A stretch of DNA of 38,686 nucleotides from contig DXLM01000024.1 in assembly GCA_019414725.1 (NCBI GenBank), positions 1 to 38,686 of the forward strand, in the 5' to 3' direction. Below, in pieces: positions 21,768-30,806 of this stretch. The DNA is from Bacteroides sp. GTDB taxonomy: Bacteria > Bacteroidota > Bacteroidia > Bacteroidales > Bacteroidaceae. The position numbers and the translations under genes are program-made. The notes below the pieces were generated by a model. That model searched no databases. It was not told the DNA's origin and was given only the letters and a program-made list of their open reading frames with translations. Position 1 is the stretch's first letter. The number at the start of each line of letters is the position of its first letter.

Positions 21768-24245
21768 ATGAAGAGGAATAAGAAAGAGGATATTTTGTTG
21801 AATACTGATAACGATGACATCTCTATGTTAGCTGAAATCCAAACGGATCCGGATGAAGTAACTGCTATGGAATTTAATAAAGAAATACCTGTTATGCCTT
21901 TACGCAACATGGTAATGTTTCCATCTGTAGTAATGCCTGTGACCATTGGACGCCCCAGCACATTGAAATTGATAAATGCTGCATACAAGAAAAAACTTCC
22001 CATAGCGGTAGTTTGTCAGATACAGGGAGATATGGACGATCCCGGTTTTAATGATGTGTACCATGTAGGAGTTATCGGGAAGATTCTCCGTGTATTCGAA
22101 ATGCCAGGTGGAAATACCACAGTAATTATGCAGTCAAACGGGCCCAAAGTACATTTGGACAGTATCACCAAAACGTCTCCATATTTGAAAGGGATGGTGA
22201 CTCCTATTCCGGAGGCAAATGACCAACTGGAAACGGACGAATTCAAAGCATTGATTGACACCTGCAAGGATTTGACGAGTAAGTTCATAGAGGCTTCCGA
22301 GAAGATGAGTCCGGATACGGTTTTTGCAATCAAGAACTTGGACAATCCGGAAATTTTGGTAAATTTCATTTGTGCAAACTTCCCTATTCCGGTAGAAGAA
22401 AAGATAAAATTGCTAAAAGCTGGCGATTTGCAAAGCCGCCTGTATATGCTGGTCAAGATCTTAAATCGTGAAGTACAATTGGCTGATATCAAACAAAGCA
22501 TTCAAATGCGTACACGCGAAGATATTGACCGTCAGCAACGCGAATATTTCTTGCAGCAACAAATTAAAAACATACAGGATGAACTGGGTGCCGGACAGGA
22601 AGATGAAATAGATGAACTCCGCCAAAAAGGAAAAACCAAGAAATGGAGTCCGGAAATGGCAGAACTCTTTGAAAAAGAAGTTTCCAAATTGGAAAGGACA
22701 AATTCCCAATCACCGGATTTCAATGTGCAACTTACCTATTTGCAAACCCTGTTAGGATTACCTTGGAATGTCTTTACCACTGACAACCTGAATATAAGTA
22801 ATGCCGAAAAGACATTGAACAAAGACCACTACGGACTAGAGAAAGTAAAGGAGCGTATCCTTGAACATTTAGCAGTGCTGAAACTAAAAGGTGATATGAA
22901 ATCACCCATCATCTGCCTTTATGGTCCTCCGGGAGTCGGTAAAACTTCTTTAGGACGTTCCATAGCGGCATCATTGAAACGTAAATATGTACGTATGTCA
23001 TTGGGTGGTGTGCATGACGAAGCCGAGATCCGTGGCCATCGTAAAACTTATATCGGTGCCATGCCGGGCCGTATCATCAAAAGTTTGATAAAAGCCGAGT
23101 CCTCTAATCCGGTTATCATTTTGGACGAAATAGACAAACTGGGCAGTGACCACCGCGGAGATCCCAGTTCCGCTATGCTGGAAGTGCTTGATCCCGAACA
23201 GAACAACACTTTCCACGATAACTATTTGGATGTAGATTACGACTTGTCTAAAGTAATGTTCATCGCTACGGCAAACAATTTGAGCACCATCCCTCCTGCT
23301 CTGCTGGACCGTATGGAGTTGATAGAGGTCAGCGGATATATCACAGAAGAAAAAGTAGAAATAGCCCGCCGGCATCTTGTTCCCAAAGAACTGGAAGCCA
23401 ACGGCATTAAAAAAGAATATGTGAAGTTCTCTAAAGCTGCCTTGGAATGTATTGTAGAAAATTATACTCGTGAAAGCGGGGTGCGCGAACTTGAGAAGAA
23501 GATAAACAAGGTAATGCGTAAAATAGCGTTGGAATTTGCACGTGACGGCTATGAAGTGATGCATGAAATAAAACCTGCCGATGTACGCAAATATCTGGGC
23601 ACGCCAGAATATAGCCGCGACAAATACCAAGGAAATGAATACGCCGGTGTTGTCACAGGGCTGGCGTGGACAGCTGTCGGAGGTGAAATTTTGTTTGTAG
23701 AAACCAGTTTAAGCAAAGGAAAAGGCGGTAAACTGACATTGACCGGGAACTTGGGTGACGTAATGAAAGAGTCGGCCATGCTGGCTTTGGAATATCTCAA
23801 GGCACATACCAAACTGCTGAATTTACAGGAAGATATCTTTGACAATTGGAATATCCACATCCATGTACCTGAAGGAGCCATCCCTAAAGATGGTCCGTCA
23901 GCCGGTATCACCATGGTGACTTCATTGGCATCCGCCCTCACCCAGCGTAAAGTGAAAGCAAATCTGGCAATGACAGGCGAGATCACATTACGTGGAAAAG
24001 TCCTGCCCGTAGGCGGTATCAAAGAAAAGATCCTAGCCGCTAAACGCGCCGGAATCAAAGACATCATTTTATGTGAGGAAAACCGCAAGAACATTGAAGA
24101 AATTCAGCCGATGTATCTAGAAGGACTGACATTCCATTATGTCACGGATATTAAGGAAGTATTGGCTTTGGCTCTCACCAATGAAAAAGTAAACGATGCC
24201 ATTGATTTTAATATTACCAATCAAAAAACAGAAGAAAAGAAATAA
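21768..24245 (+). CDS. lon: ATP-dependent Lon protease
   Basis: The 825-residue LonA protease degrades misfolded and regulatory proteins in the cytoplasm. The N-terminal substrate domain begins at about residue 40 (IPVMPLRNMVMFPSVVMPV). A coiled segment at about 245-280 contains the REYFLQQQIKNIQDELG motif. The AAA+ domain has Walker A GPPGVGKTS (386-394) and Walker B VIILDEIDK. The C-terminal protease domain has the catalytic dyad S711 (PKDGPSAG) and K754 (GGIKEK), with the E. coli spacing of 43. An acidic leader of about 35 residues precedes the conserved domain. The stop is 2 nt from the tgt start, so it heads the lon-tgt-lptF/G-like transcription unit. All active residues are present. Confidence 0.98.
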   Translation: MKRNKKEDILLNTDNDDISMLAEIQTDPDEVTAMEFNKEIPVMPLRNMVMFPSVVMPVTIGRPSTLKLINAAYKKKLPIAVVCQIQGDMDDPGFNDVYHVGVIGKILRVFEMPGGNTTVIMQSNGPKVHLDSITKTSPYLKGMVTPIPEANDQLETDEFKALIDTCKDLTSKFIEASEKMSPDTVFAIKNLDNPEILVNFICANFPIPVEEKIKLLKAGDLQSRLYMLVKILNREVQLADIKQSIQMRTREDIDRQQREYFLQQQIKNIQDELGAGQEDEIDELRQKGKTKKWSPEMAELFEKEVSKLERTNSQSPDFNVQLTYLQTLLGLPWNVFTTDNLNISNAEKTLNKDHYGLEKVKERILEHLAVLKLKGDMKSPIICLYGPPGVGKTSLGRSIAASLKRKYVRMSLGGVHDEAEIRGHRKTYIGAMPGRIIKSLIKAESSNPVIILDEIDKLGSDHRGDPSSAMLEVLDPEQNNTFHDNYLDVDYDLSKVMFIATANNLSTIPPALLDRMELIEVSGYITEEKVEIARRHLVPKELEANGIKKEYVKFSKAALECIVENYTRESGVRELEKKINKVMRKIALEFARDGYEVMHEIKPADVRKYLGTPEYSRDKYQGNEYAGVVTGLAWTAVGGEILFVETSLSKGKGGKLTLTGNLGDVMKESAMLALEYLKAHTKLLNLQEDIFDNWNIHIHVPEGAIPKDGPSAGITMVTSLASALTQRKVKANLAMTGEITLRGKVLPVGGIKEKILAAKRAGIKDIILCEENRKNIEEIQPMYLEGLTFHYVTDIKEVLALALTNEKVNDAIDFNITNQKTEEKK

Positions 24246-24247
24246 AT

Positions 24248-25378
24248 ATGACTTTTGACTTACAATATACAGACCCCAAATCGAATGCCCGTGCCGGATT
24301 GATAACAACTGACCACGGGCAAATAGAAACCCCCATCTTTATGCCTGTAGGCACATTGGGAACGGTGAAGGGCGTGCATTTACATGAGTTGAAAGAGGAC
24401 ATTAAAGCACAGATAATCCTGGGCAACACTTACCACCTGTATTTACGACCGGGACTGGATATAATAGAACGTGCCGGAGGTCTGCATAAATTCAACGGCT
24501 TTGACCGTCCTATGCTGACTGACAGTGGTGGTTTTCAGGTATTCTCCTTATCAGGTATCCGCAAAATGAGAGAAGAAGGTGTGGAATTTCGCTCACATAT
24601 AGACGGTTCGAAACACCTGTTCACTCCTGAACGGGTGATGGACATAGAACGGACTATCGGTGCAGATATCATGATGGCTTTTGACGAATGTACTCCGGGA
24701 ACCGCAGATTATGAATACGCAAAAAAATCAATGCAGCTTACCCATCGTTGGCTGGACCGTTGCATAAAGCATTTCAACGAAACCGATCCCAAATATGGTT
24801 ATCAACAGTCATTATTTCCCATAGTACAAGGCTGTGTCTATCCCGACTTACGCAAACAATCAGCGGAATATATTGCCTCCAAGGGAGCTGACGGAAATGC
24901 CATCGGTGGCCTAGCCGTAGGTGAGCCAACCGAGAAAATGTACGAAATGATAGAGGTTGTCAATGAAATCTTACCCAAAGACAAGCCCCGCTATCTGATG
25001 GGAGTCGGTACACCGGTAAATATACTGGAGGGTATAGAACGCGGTGTAGATATGTTTGATTGTGTAATGCCGACCCGGAACGGACGCAATGGAATGTTAT
25101 TCACTAAAAACGGCATAATGAACATGCGCAACAAGAAATGGGAGGATGATTATTCTCCTATCGAGGCCGAAGGAGCATCGTATGTAGATACCATGTACAG
25201 CCGTGCTTACTTGCGCCATCTGTTCCACGCACAAGAACTGCTGGCCATGCAAATCGCTTCTATCCACAACTTGGCATTCTATCTGTGGCTAGCAGGCGAG
25301 GCCCGTAAACACATCATTGCAGGAGATTTCTCTACGTGGAAACCAATGATGGTAAAACGCTTATCTACAAGATTATAA
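24248..25378 (+). CDS. tgt: tRNA-guanine transglycosylase lacking zinc cysteines
   Basis: The 376-residue TIM-barrel enzyme exchanges G34 of GUN-anticodon tRNAs for preQ1 in the queuosine pathway. The hallmark motifs are LTDSGGFQVFSL, FDECTPG, GGLAVGEP and the nucleophile D271 in FDCVMPTRNGRNG. The canonical CxCxxC zinc site is absent: the equivalent segment reads EAEGASYVDTMYS, with G309, S311 and D314 where E. coli has Cys. The later ligand H340 (IHNLAFY) is kept, and the D314-H340 spacing of 26 matches Cys-His in known enzymes. The protein is otherwise full length, so it is probably active with a restructured, zinc-free region (inference). It starts 2 nt after lon and lies 10 nt before the lptF/G-like gene. 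Confidence 0.96.
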   Translation: MTFDLQYTDPKSNARAGLITTDHGQIETPIFMPVGTLGTVKGVHLHELKEDIKAQIILGNTYHLYLRPGLDIIERAGGLHKFNGFDRPMLTDSGGFQVFSLSGIRKMREEGVEFRSHIDGSKHLFTPERVMDIERTIGADIMMAFDECTPGTADYEYAKKSMQLTHRWLDRCIKHFNETDPKYGYQQSLFPIVQGCVYPDLRKQSAEYIASKGADGNAIGGLAVGEPTEKMYEMIEVVNEILPKDKPRYLMGVGTPVNILEGIERGVDMFDCVMPTRNGRNGMLFTKNGIMNMRNKKWEDDYSPIEAEGASYVDTMYSRAYLRHLFHAQELLAMQIASIHNLAFYLWLAGEARKHIIAGDFSTWKPMMVKRLSTRL

Positions 25379-25388
25379 ATTACTAGAA

Positions 25389-26561
25389 ATGAAGAATTGG
25401 TTCAAGACAAACACAGATTCATCCCCAAAGGATAAAAAATGGTGGAAGCCGAATATCAGTTGGCTGAAACTGGATAAATGGGTGAAAAGACTGGACATAT
25501 ATATCATTAAGAAGTTTCTGGGAACCTACTTTTTCGCTATTGCATTGATTATCTCCATTGCAGTAGTATTTGATGTGAACGAAAATATAGACAGGTTCAT
25601 CAATAACAAAGCTCCGCTGAAAGCGATTGTATTTGATTATTACATGAACTTCATCCCCTACTTCTCCAATCTGTTCAGCCCCTTGTTTGTCTTTATCGCT
25701 GTTATCTTCTTTACTTCCAAGCTGGCAGAAAACTCGGAAATCATTGCCATGTTCTCCACCGGAATGAGTTTTAAACGAATGATGCGGCCCTATATGATTT
25801 CGGCCGCAATCATTTCCGTTGTTACTTTCGGACTGGGAGCATACGTCATACCTAAGGGAAATGTAACCCGTTTGGATTTTGAGGACCGTTATAAGAAAAA
25901 AAAGAAACAGGAATATGTGCGGAATGTGCAACTGGAAGTAGACAGCGGGGTCATTGCCTACATAGAACGTTATGAAAATTATAATAAAACGGGATACCGT
26001 TTCTCTTTAGACAAGTTTGATGACAAGAAACTGGTTGCCCACCTTACTGCCCGAAGTGTCACTTATGATACAGCATCTGTACACAAATGGACAATCAAGA
26101 ACTATATGATACGTGAGATGGAAGGTATGCGTGAGAAAATCACTCGGGGTGACCGTTTGGATACGATCATTAAAATGGAGCCTCAAGATTTTCTGATTAT
26201 GAAAGGGCAGCAACAAACCATGACAAGCCCTGAACTGAAAGAATATATAGACAAGCAGAAAAGACGTGGGTTCGCCAACATAAAGGAATTTGAAATTGAA
26301 TATTACCAACGTATAGCCATGTCCTTTGCCGCTTTTATCTTGACAACCATTGGTGTTTCCTTATCATCCAGAAAAATGAAAGGAGGAATGGGACTGCATT
26401 TAGGAGTAGGGTTAGCACTTAGTTTTTCATACATTTTGTTCCAAACAGTGTCAGCAACCTTTGCTGTCAACGGAAACACCCCTCCTATTATAGCGGTATG
26501 GATTCCTAATATACTTTACACATTTATTGCTATCTATTTATACAGAAAAGCTCCTAAATAA
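25389..26561 (+). CDS. LptF/LptG-family (YjgP/YjgQ) permease
   Basis: This is a 390-residue inner-membrane subunit of the LPS transporter type. After a hydrophilic Trp/Lys-rich N-terminal extension (about 1-35) comes the family start LDIYIIKKFLGTYFFAIALII. TMs lie at about 45-65, 85-112 and 135-160, followed by a periplasmic jellyroll-like domain (about 165-300) and three closing TMs (about 305-385). LptF and LptG with the LptB ATPase extract LPS from the inner membrane. Which of F or G this represents cannot be settled from the sequence. It is co-directional and tight with tgt. Its 3' end forms half of a bidirectional terminator with the convergent HAD gene. Confidence 0.9.
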   Translation: MKNWFKTNTDSSPKDKKWWKPNISWLKLDKWVKRLDIYIIKKFLGTYFFAIALIISIAVVFDVNENIDRFINNKAPLKAIVFDYYMNFIPYFSNLFSPLFVFIAVIFFTSKLAENSEIIAMFSTGMSFKRMMRPYMISAAIISVVTFGLGAYVIPKGNVTRLDFEDRYKKKKKQEYVRNVQLEVDSGVIAYIERYENYNKTGYRFSLDKFDDKKLVAHLTARSVTYDTASVHKWTIKNYMIREMEGMREKITRGDRLDTIIKMEPQDFLIMKGQQQTMTSPELKEYIDKQKRRGFANIKEFEIEYYQRIAMSFAAFILTTIGVSLSSRKMKGGMGLHLGVGLALSFSYILFQTVSATFAVNGNTPPIIAVWIPNILYTFIAIYLYRKAPK

Positions 26562-26575
26562 TCATAGGAGCTTTT
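26546..26575. terminator. Bidirectional terminator overlapping two stop codons
   Basis: AAAAGCTCCTA (26546-26556) and TAGGAGCTTTT (26565-26575) form a perfect 11-bp stem with an 8-nt loop and A/T ends on both sides. Both coding regions end inside it: the lptF/G-like stop is at 26559-26561 and the HAD stop at 26562-26564. It can therefore terminate transcription both ways. Confidence 0.85.
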
Positions 26576-27182
26576 CTAGTTTTTGACGCCAATCCTCGCC
26601 GTTCTCCGGTTGCATCGTAATAAAGCCCAGTTCTTTACCAATAACAATATTGGCCGCACCGTCATCTACAAATATTGTTTCAGCCGGATTCAGTTTACTA
26701 TCTTTGATCATATAGTTAAAGATGCCAGGATCCGGCTTGGTGGAACCGGCTTCGTAGGAAGTATAAATCTTGTCAACATAAGCGTCCAATGGCTTTCCCG
26801 CAGAAGTAAATGCATTGCTCCTCGCCCATCCCATCACATAAGGATTGGTGTTGCTCAATATATATACCTTGTACTTCTTACGAAGCTCATTCAGGTAATC
26901 CAATTTATATTGCGGCACGTCCGTAACAAATCCTTTCCACCCATTTTCCACGTCTTGATAAGTCAATTCTTTCCCGCAGATTTTACTCAACTCACAGCGA
27001 AAAGTCTCAGCATCTATGTTTCCATTTTCTACTTCCTGAAAAATCCCCTGCTGGTGGTATTTCCCTAATAAACTGTCCGCTTCCCTCACTCCTATCCGCT
27101 CAAATGCCTTTACAGCCTGTTCACGATCAAGGCCAATGACAACCCCGCCGAAATCAAACACAATATTCTTAATCTGTTTCAT
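26562..27182 (-). CDS. HAD-superfamily (subfamily IA) phosphatase
   Basis: The 206-residue HAD hydrolase has nucleophile D10 in NIVFDFGGVVIG. Glycine replaces the usual second Asp, as in YihX-like sugar-phosphate phosphatases. Motif II is VYILSNTNP, motif III lysine is in GSTKPDPGIF, and motif IV is ETIFVDDGAANI. The helical cap follows motif I. It likely dephosphorylates a small sugar phosphate or nucleotide; the substrate is unresolved. I chose the ATG at 27182. A longer in-frame reading to 27344 would translate through the terminator at 27264-27298 and adds a non-conserved stretch. A near-consensus TACCTTTA -7 element lies 22 nt upstream of this ATG. Confidence 0.9.
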   Translation of the reverse strand: MKQIKNIVFDFGGVVIGLDREQAVKAFERIGVREADSLLGKYHQQGIFQEVENGNIDAETFRCELSKICGKELTYQDVENGWKGFVTDVPQYKLDYLNELRKKYKVYILSNTNPYVMGWARSNAFTSAGKPLDAYVDKIYTSYEAGSTKPDPGIFNYMIKDSKLNPAETIFVDDGAANIVIGKELGFITMQPENGEDWRQKLEKLL

Positions 27183-27203
27183 AATCTTTTTATTTATCCG
27201 CTG

Positions 27204-27211
27204 TAAAGGTA
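27204..27211 (-). promoter_or_regulatory. Possible -7 element for the HAD gene
   Basis: The minus strand reads TACCTTTA, one base off TAnnTTTG, 22 nt before the chosen start. It lies downstream of the preceding gene's terminator, where a promoter is needed. Confidence 0.4.
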
Positions 27212-27263
27212 GGCATTTGATTGTGAATGGTAAATGATGTAAGTCAATAAAATACCATATAGC

Positions 27264-27298
27264 AAAAAAAACCGCAGATTCCATTGAGAATCCACGGT
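27264..27298 (-). terminator. Intrinsic terminator of the thioredoxin-like gene
   Basis: On the minus strand, ACCGTGGATTC and GAATCTGCGGT form an 11-bp stem, perfect with two G-U pairs, and a 6-nt loop, followed by seven T (27270-27264). Confidence 0.88.
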
Positions 27299-27340
27299 AA
27301 TTATTTTTGTTGTATTTTTCTTCCTTTCGGAAATGTTCTC

Positions 27341-27835
27341 TCAATTCAAATAAGAAGAGAGTTCGGATACGGTGACATCCTTGGCAACGATAACACCATT
27401 TTCATCTAACAAAAAGTTCTTAAAGCCTCTTTTCAAGCGATAAGTCTGATATAGATCCGATGAAACACCAGCCAATTCCACAAAACAATTAGAAGTTGAA
27501 ATCTGGTCTTTTTTAATGGTCTCGTTAAATATCGACTTGTATTCATCAAATGAAACGGAAACCATTTCTACATTGTCGGCCTGCGCGACGGCATGATTCA
27601 AAGTAGCATTCTGCATCCTTGACAAAGCATCATAGCTGGCCCAAAAACTTAGCAGTACATATTTACCTCTTAAATCCTTCAAGTCAATCAACTGCTTTTC
27701 GCCACAGATAGTAAATGTAGGAGCCTTGTCTCCTATGGTCAAGCCTTCTGTCGGCGTGTTTTTCCCTACAAAAGAGAATGAAATCAAGGAACTAATAATT
27801 AATACAACAAAAATCCACTTTACATTTTTAATCAT
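27341..27835 (-). CDS. Exported thioredoxin-fold (TlpA/AhpC-like) protein without CxxC
   Basis: The 164-residue protein has an N-terminal membrane or signal segment (about 6-23). The redoxin fold begins at IGDKAPTFTICG (34-45). The active-site strand reads LLSFWASYDALSR, where redox-active relatives have FWASWCxPCR: D69 and S72 replace both cysteines. The only cysteines are C44 and C117. The segment FLLDENGVIVAKD (about 143-155), equivalent to the cis-Pro/strand 4 region of TlpA-like proteins, is present. It therefore keeps the fold but cannot perform dithiol chemistry at the standard site; a binding or chaperone role, or use of C44/C117, is possible (inference). It is transcribed alone, with its own -7 element and terminator. 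Confidence 0.85.
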   Translation of the reverse strand: MIKNVKWIFVVLIISSLISFSFVGKNTPTEGLTIGDKAPTFTICGEKQLIDLKDLRGKYVLLSFWASYDALSRMQNATLNHAVAQADNVEMVSVSFDEYKSIFNETIKKDQISTSNCFVELAGVSSDLYQTYRLKRGFKNFLLDENGVIVAKDVTVSELSSYLN

Positions 27836-27946
27836 GTAATTCGATCTTAGTTAATACTATCCGAGACTGCCCTTAAACAGTGATTTCCACCCGGAACATT
27901 ATCTTTAGTACTGATAATCAATACCATTTAAATTGGAAATCTGCGA

Positions 27947-27954
27947 CAAAGGTA
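27947..27954 (-). promoter_or_regulatory. Promoter -7 element for the thioredoxin-like gene
   Basis: The minus strand reads TACCTTTG, an exact TAnnTTTG match, 111 nt before the ATG at 27835. Confidence 0.5.
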
Positions 27955-28073
27955 AGGAGTTTTGAAATTAACTCCAAGATTTTTTCTCAAAAAATATGTT
28001 ATATAGCATAAAATCGTCCTTTTCATCGAGAAAAAAGAATGCAGAAAATATAGCTGATAAGGATTTATTTACG

Positions 28074-28081
28074 TACTTTTG
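28074..28081 (+). promoter_or_regulatory. Promoter -7 element for serB
   Basis: TACTTTTG matches TAnnTTTG, 26 nt before the serB ATG, giving a leader of about 20 nt. Confidence 0.55.
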
Positions 28082-28107
28082 CAATCTGTAAATAGCAACC
28101 ACAAAGT

Positions 28108-29340
28108 ATGAATAATAATACTGAACTTATTTTAATCAGAATTACCGGTCTTGACCGGCCGGGATTAACCGCTTCCATTACGGAAATTTTGTCAAAATAT
28201 GATGTTACCATTTTGGATATTGGCCAGGCCGATATTCATAGCACCCTGTCATTAGGCATTTTATTCAAAAGCCAGGAAAAAGATTCAGGGAATATCATGA
28301 AAGAGTTGCTATTTAAAGCTTCCGCATTAGGCATCAATATCCGTTTCTATCCCGTTACTGTGGAAGAATATGAGGAATGGGTAAACATGCAAGGCAAGAA
28401 CCGGTACATCCTGACTTTACTGGGACGCAAGCTGACAGCCAAACAAATCGCGGCAGTCACAGGAATATTGGCGGAACAAGGTTTGAATATTGATGCTATC
28501 AAACGTCTTACAGGGCGTATTCCATTGGATGAACGAAAAGCGAATGTACGGGCTTGTATCGAATTCTCCGTCCGTGGCACCCCCCGCCAAAGGGAAGAGA
28601 TGCAACAGGCGTTAATGAAACTGAGCAGTGACCTGGAAATGGACTTTTCTTTCCAGCTGGACAATATGTACCGGCGTATGCGACGCTTGATTTGTTTCGA
28701 TATGGATTCCACATTGATACAGACAGAGTGTATAGATGAATTAGCCGAACGCGCCGGTGTGGGTGACCAAGTACGAGAAATCACAGAACGCGCCATGCGT
28801 GGAGAAATTGATTTCATAGAAAGCTTCACAGAACGGGTGGCTTTGCTGAAAGGACTGGATGAAAGCGTAATGAAAGAAATCGCAGAAAACCTTCCCATCA
28901 CCGAAGGTGTGGAACGTCTGATGTTCGTGTTGAAAAGATATGGTTACAAAATAGCCATCCTATCCGGTGGATTCACCTATTTCGGCAATTATCTGAAAGA
29001 TAAATTCGGCATAGATTACGTATATGCCAATGAACTGGAAATAGTAAATGGCAAATTAACCGGAAGATATCTGGGAGATGTAGTTGACGGAAAACGTAAA
29101 GCCGAACTGCTGAAACTGATCGCTCAAGTAGAACGTGTGGACATAGCACAAACTATTGCTGTAGGAGACGGAGCGAATGACTTGCCCATGTTGTCCGAAG
29201 CCGGTCTGGGTATAGCATTCCATGCAAAACCCAAAGTAGTGGCTAACGCACAACAGTCCATTAATACGATCGGATTGGACGGCGTCCTCTATTTCCTGGG
29301 CTTCAAGGACTCTTACCTGGAAGAACGCGGCAAACTCTAA
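28108..29340 (+). CDS. serB: Phosphoserine phosphatase with N-terminal ACT domains
   Basis: This 410-residue enzyme catalyses the last step of serine synthesis, phosphoserine to serine. The N-terminal 185 residues look like two ACT-type regulatory domains (LILIRITGLDRPGLTASITEIL, then RYILTLLGRKLTAKQIAAVTGIL). The HAD catalytic domain has DMDST (198-202, nucleophile D198), the IQTECIDE cap signature, ILSGGF with the motif II Ser, and GDGANDLPML (D354 and D358). It is longer than E. coli SerB (322) because of the ACT region, as in other ACT-SerB proteins, and feedback by serine is plausible (inference). A DEAD-box helicase gene follows by 20 nt. Confidence 0.96.
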   Translation: MNNNTELILIRITGLDRPGLTASITEILSKYDVTILDIGQADIHSTLSLGILFKSQEKDSGNIMKELLFKASALGINIRFYPVTVEEYEEWVNMQGKNRYILTLLGRKLTAKQIAAVTGILAEQGLNIDAIKRLTGRIPLDERKANVRACIEFSVRGTPRQREEMQQALMKLSSDLEMDFSFQLDNMYRRMRRLICFDMDSTLIQTECIDELAERAGVGDQVREITERAMRGEIDFIESFTERVALLKGLDESVMKEIAENLPITEGVERLMFVLKRYGYKIAILSGGFTYFGNYLKDKFGIDYVYANELEIVNGKLTGRYLGDVVDGKRKAELLKLIAQVERVDIAQTIAVGDGANDLPMLSEAGLGIAFHAKPKVVANAQQSINTIGLDGVLYFLGFKDSYLEERGKL

Positions 29341-29360
29341 AGAAAGAAGTAACTATATAT

Positions 29361-30638
29361 ATGAAATTTTCAGAACTAAATTTAGAAGAAGGGGTGCTTC
29401 AGGCATTAGATGCCATGAGATTTGAAGAATGCACTCCTGTACAAGAACATACCATACCGGTCATTCTTGAAGGAAAAGATTTGATCGGAGTGGCACAGAC
29501 CGGAACCGGCAAGACTGCCGCATACCTTTTGCCCGTTCTTAATCAATTAAGCAAAGGCGGATATCCGGAAGATGCCATCAATTGTGTGATCATGTCACCC
29601 ACACGCGAATTAGCGCAACAGATAGACCAGCAAATGGAAGGTTTCTCTTATTTTCTACCGGCATCCAGCGTGGCTGTTTACGGAGGAAACGATGGTGTGC
29701 GCTTCGAGCAAGAAAAGAAAGGTTTAACTTTGGGGGCCGATGTAGTCATTGCTACTCCGGGACGTCTGATAAGTCATCTCAGCCTAGGTTACGTAGACTT
29801 GTCTAAAGTTTCTTTCTTTATTCTTGATGAAGCGGACCGTATGCTGGATATGGGATTCTCGGATGACATTATGCAAATAGTGAAATATCTGCCGAAAGAA
29901 CGTCAGACCATCATGTTCTCGGCCACTATGCCGGCTAAAATACAACAATTGGCAAAAACGATCTTAAACAATCCGGTAGAAATAAAATTAGCGGTTTCAA
30001 AACCTGCGGAAAAGATTATCCAAACGGCTTATATCTGTTATGAACGCCAGAAATTGGGAATTATTCAATCCCTTTTCCAGGATCAAACACCCGAACGTGT
30101 CATTATCTTTGCCTCTTCCAAATTGAAAGTAAAGGAGGTGACACAAGCATTCAAGCGGATGAAACTGAACGTAGGTGAAATGCACTCAGACTTGGAGCAG
30201 TCCCAACGGGAACAGATTATGCGTGAATTTAAAAGTGGCAGAATCAATATTCTGATTGCTACCGATATTGTTTCGCGAGGAATAGACATTGACGATATTC
30301 GTTTGGTAATCAACTACGATGTACCACATGACAGCGAGGATTATGTACACCGCATCGGCCGTACAGCTCGTGCCAACCATGATGGTTGCGCCATTACTTT
30401 TGTCAGTGAGAAAGAGCAGACCCAATTCAAAGCTATTGAAAATTTCCTGGGTAGGAACATCTATAAAATCCCGGTTCCCGAGGAATTGGGAGAAGCGCCC
30501 GAATACAACCCGCGAAGTGGCGCCGGTCGTAGCAATCACAAAGGTGGAGGCTCCAGAAAACAAGGCAATTATAAGGGGAAAAAGAACAGTACGGGCAAGC
30601 CCAATGCCAATAATAGAAGAAACACCCCAAAAGAATAG
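29361..30638 (+). CDS. DEAD-box ATP-dependent RNA helicase
   Basis: The 425-residue RhlE/DeaD-like helicase remodels RNA in ribosome assembly or decay. Motifs in order: Q-motif PVQEHTIP, motif I AQTGTGKT (45-52), Ia PTRELAQQ, Ib TPGR, II DEAD (156-159), III SAT, V RGIDID and VI HRIGRTAR. The C-terminal tail (about 380-425) is Gly/Lys/Arg/Asn-rich (KGGGSRKQGNYKGKKN), suiting non-specific RNA binding. The gene sits 20 nt after serB and probably shares its transcript, which ends at the terminator at 30664-30704. The exact helicase subtype is not resolved. Confidence 0.95.
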   Translation: MKFSELNLEEGVLQALDAMRFEECTPVQEHTIPVILEGKDLIGVAQTGTGKTAAYLLPVLNQLSKGGYPEDAINCVIMSPTRELAQQIDQQMEGFSYFLPASSVAVYGGNDGVRFEQEKKGLTLGADVVIATPGRLISHLSLGYVDLSKVSFFILDEADRMLDMGFSDDIMQIVKYLPKERQTIMFSATMPAKIQQLAKTILNNPVEIKLAVSKPAEKIIQTAYICYERQKLGIIQSLFQDQTPERVIIFASSKLKVKEVTQAFKRMKLNVGEMHSDLEQSQREQIMREFKSGRINILIATDIVSRGIDIDDIRLVINYDVPHDSEDYVHRIGRTARANHDGCAITFVSEKEQTQFKAIENFLGRNIYKIPVPEELGEAPEYNPRSGAGRSNHKGGGSRKQGNYKGKKNSTGKPNANNRRNTPKE

Positions 30639-30663
30639 ACGGAAGAGATGATATCTAAAAACC

Positions 30664-30704
30664 ATTGGAGGAAGACGGACTTGTTTTCCTCCAATTTTAT
30701 TTTA
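30664..30704 (+). terminator. Intrinsic terminator after the DEAD-box helicase
   Basis: ATTGGAGGAA (30664-30673) pairs perfectly with TTCCTCCAAT (30686-30695) and is followed by TTTATTTTAT. It lies 26 nt after the helicase stop. Confidence 0.85.
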
Positions 30705-30806
30705 TGGAGAGGGTCACTTCATGGCTCATCTGCAAAATAGATGCGAGGCAATCACAAACATCCATTATATGTATTGCTTGTAGGATATATAATCTTTCAC
30801 CTGTAA

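Noticed and set aside
27183..27344. 54-residue N-terminal extension of the HAD phosphatase
   Set aside because: It would be translated through the terminator at 27264-27298; the conserved HAD start lies at 27182.
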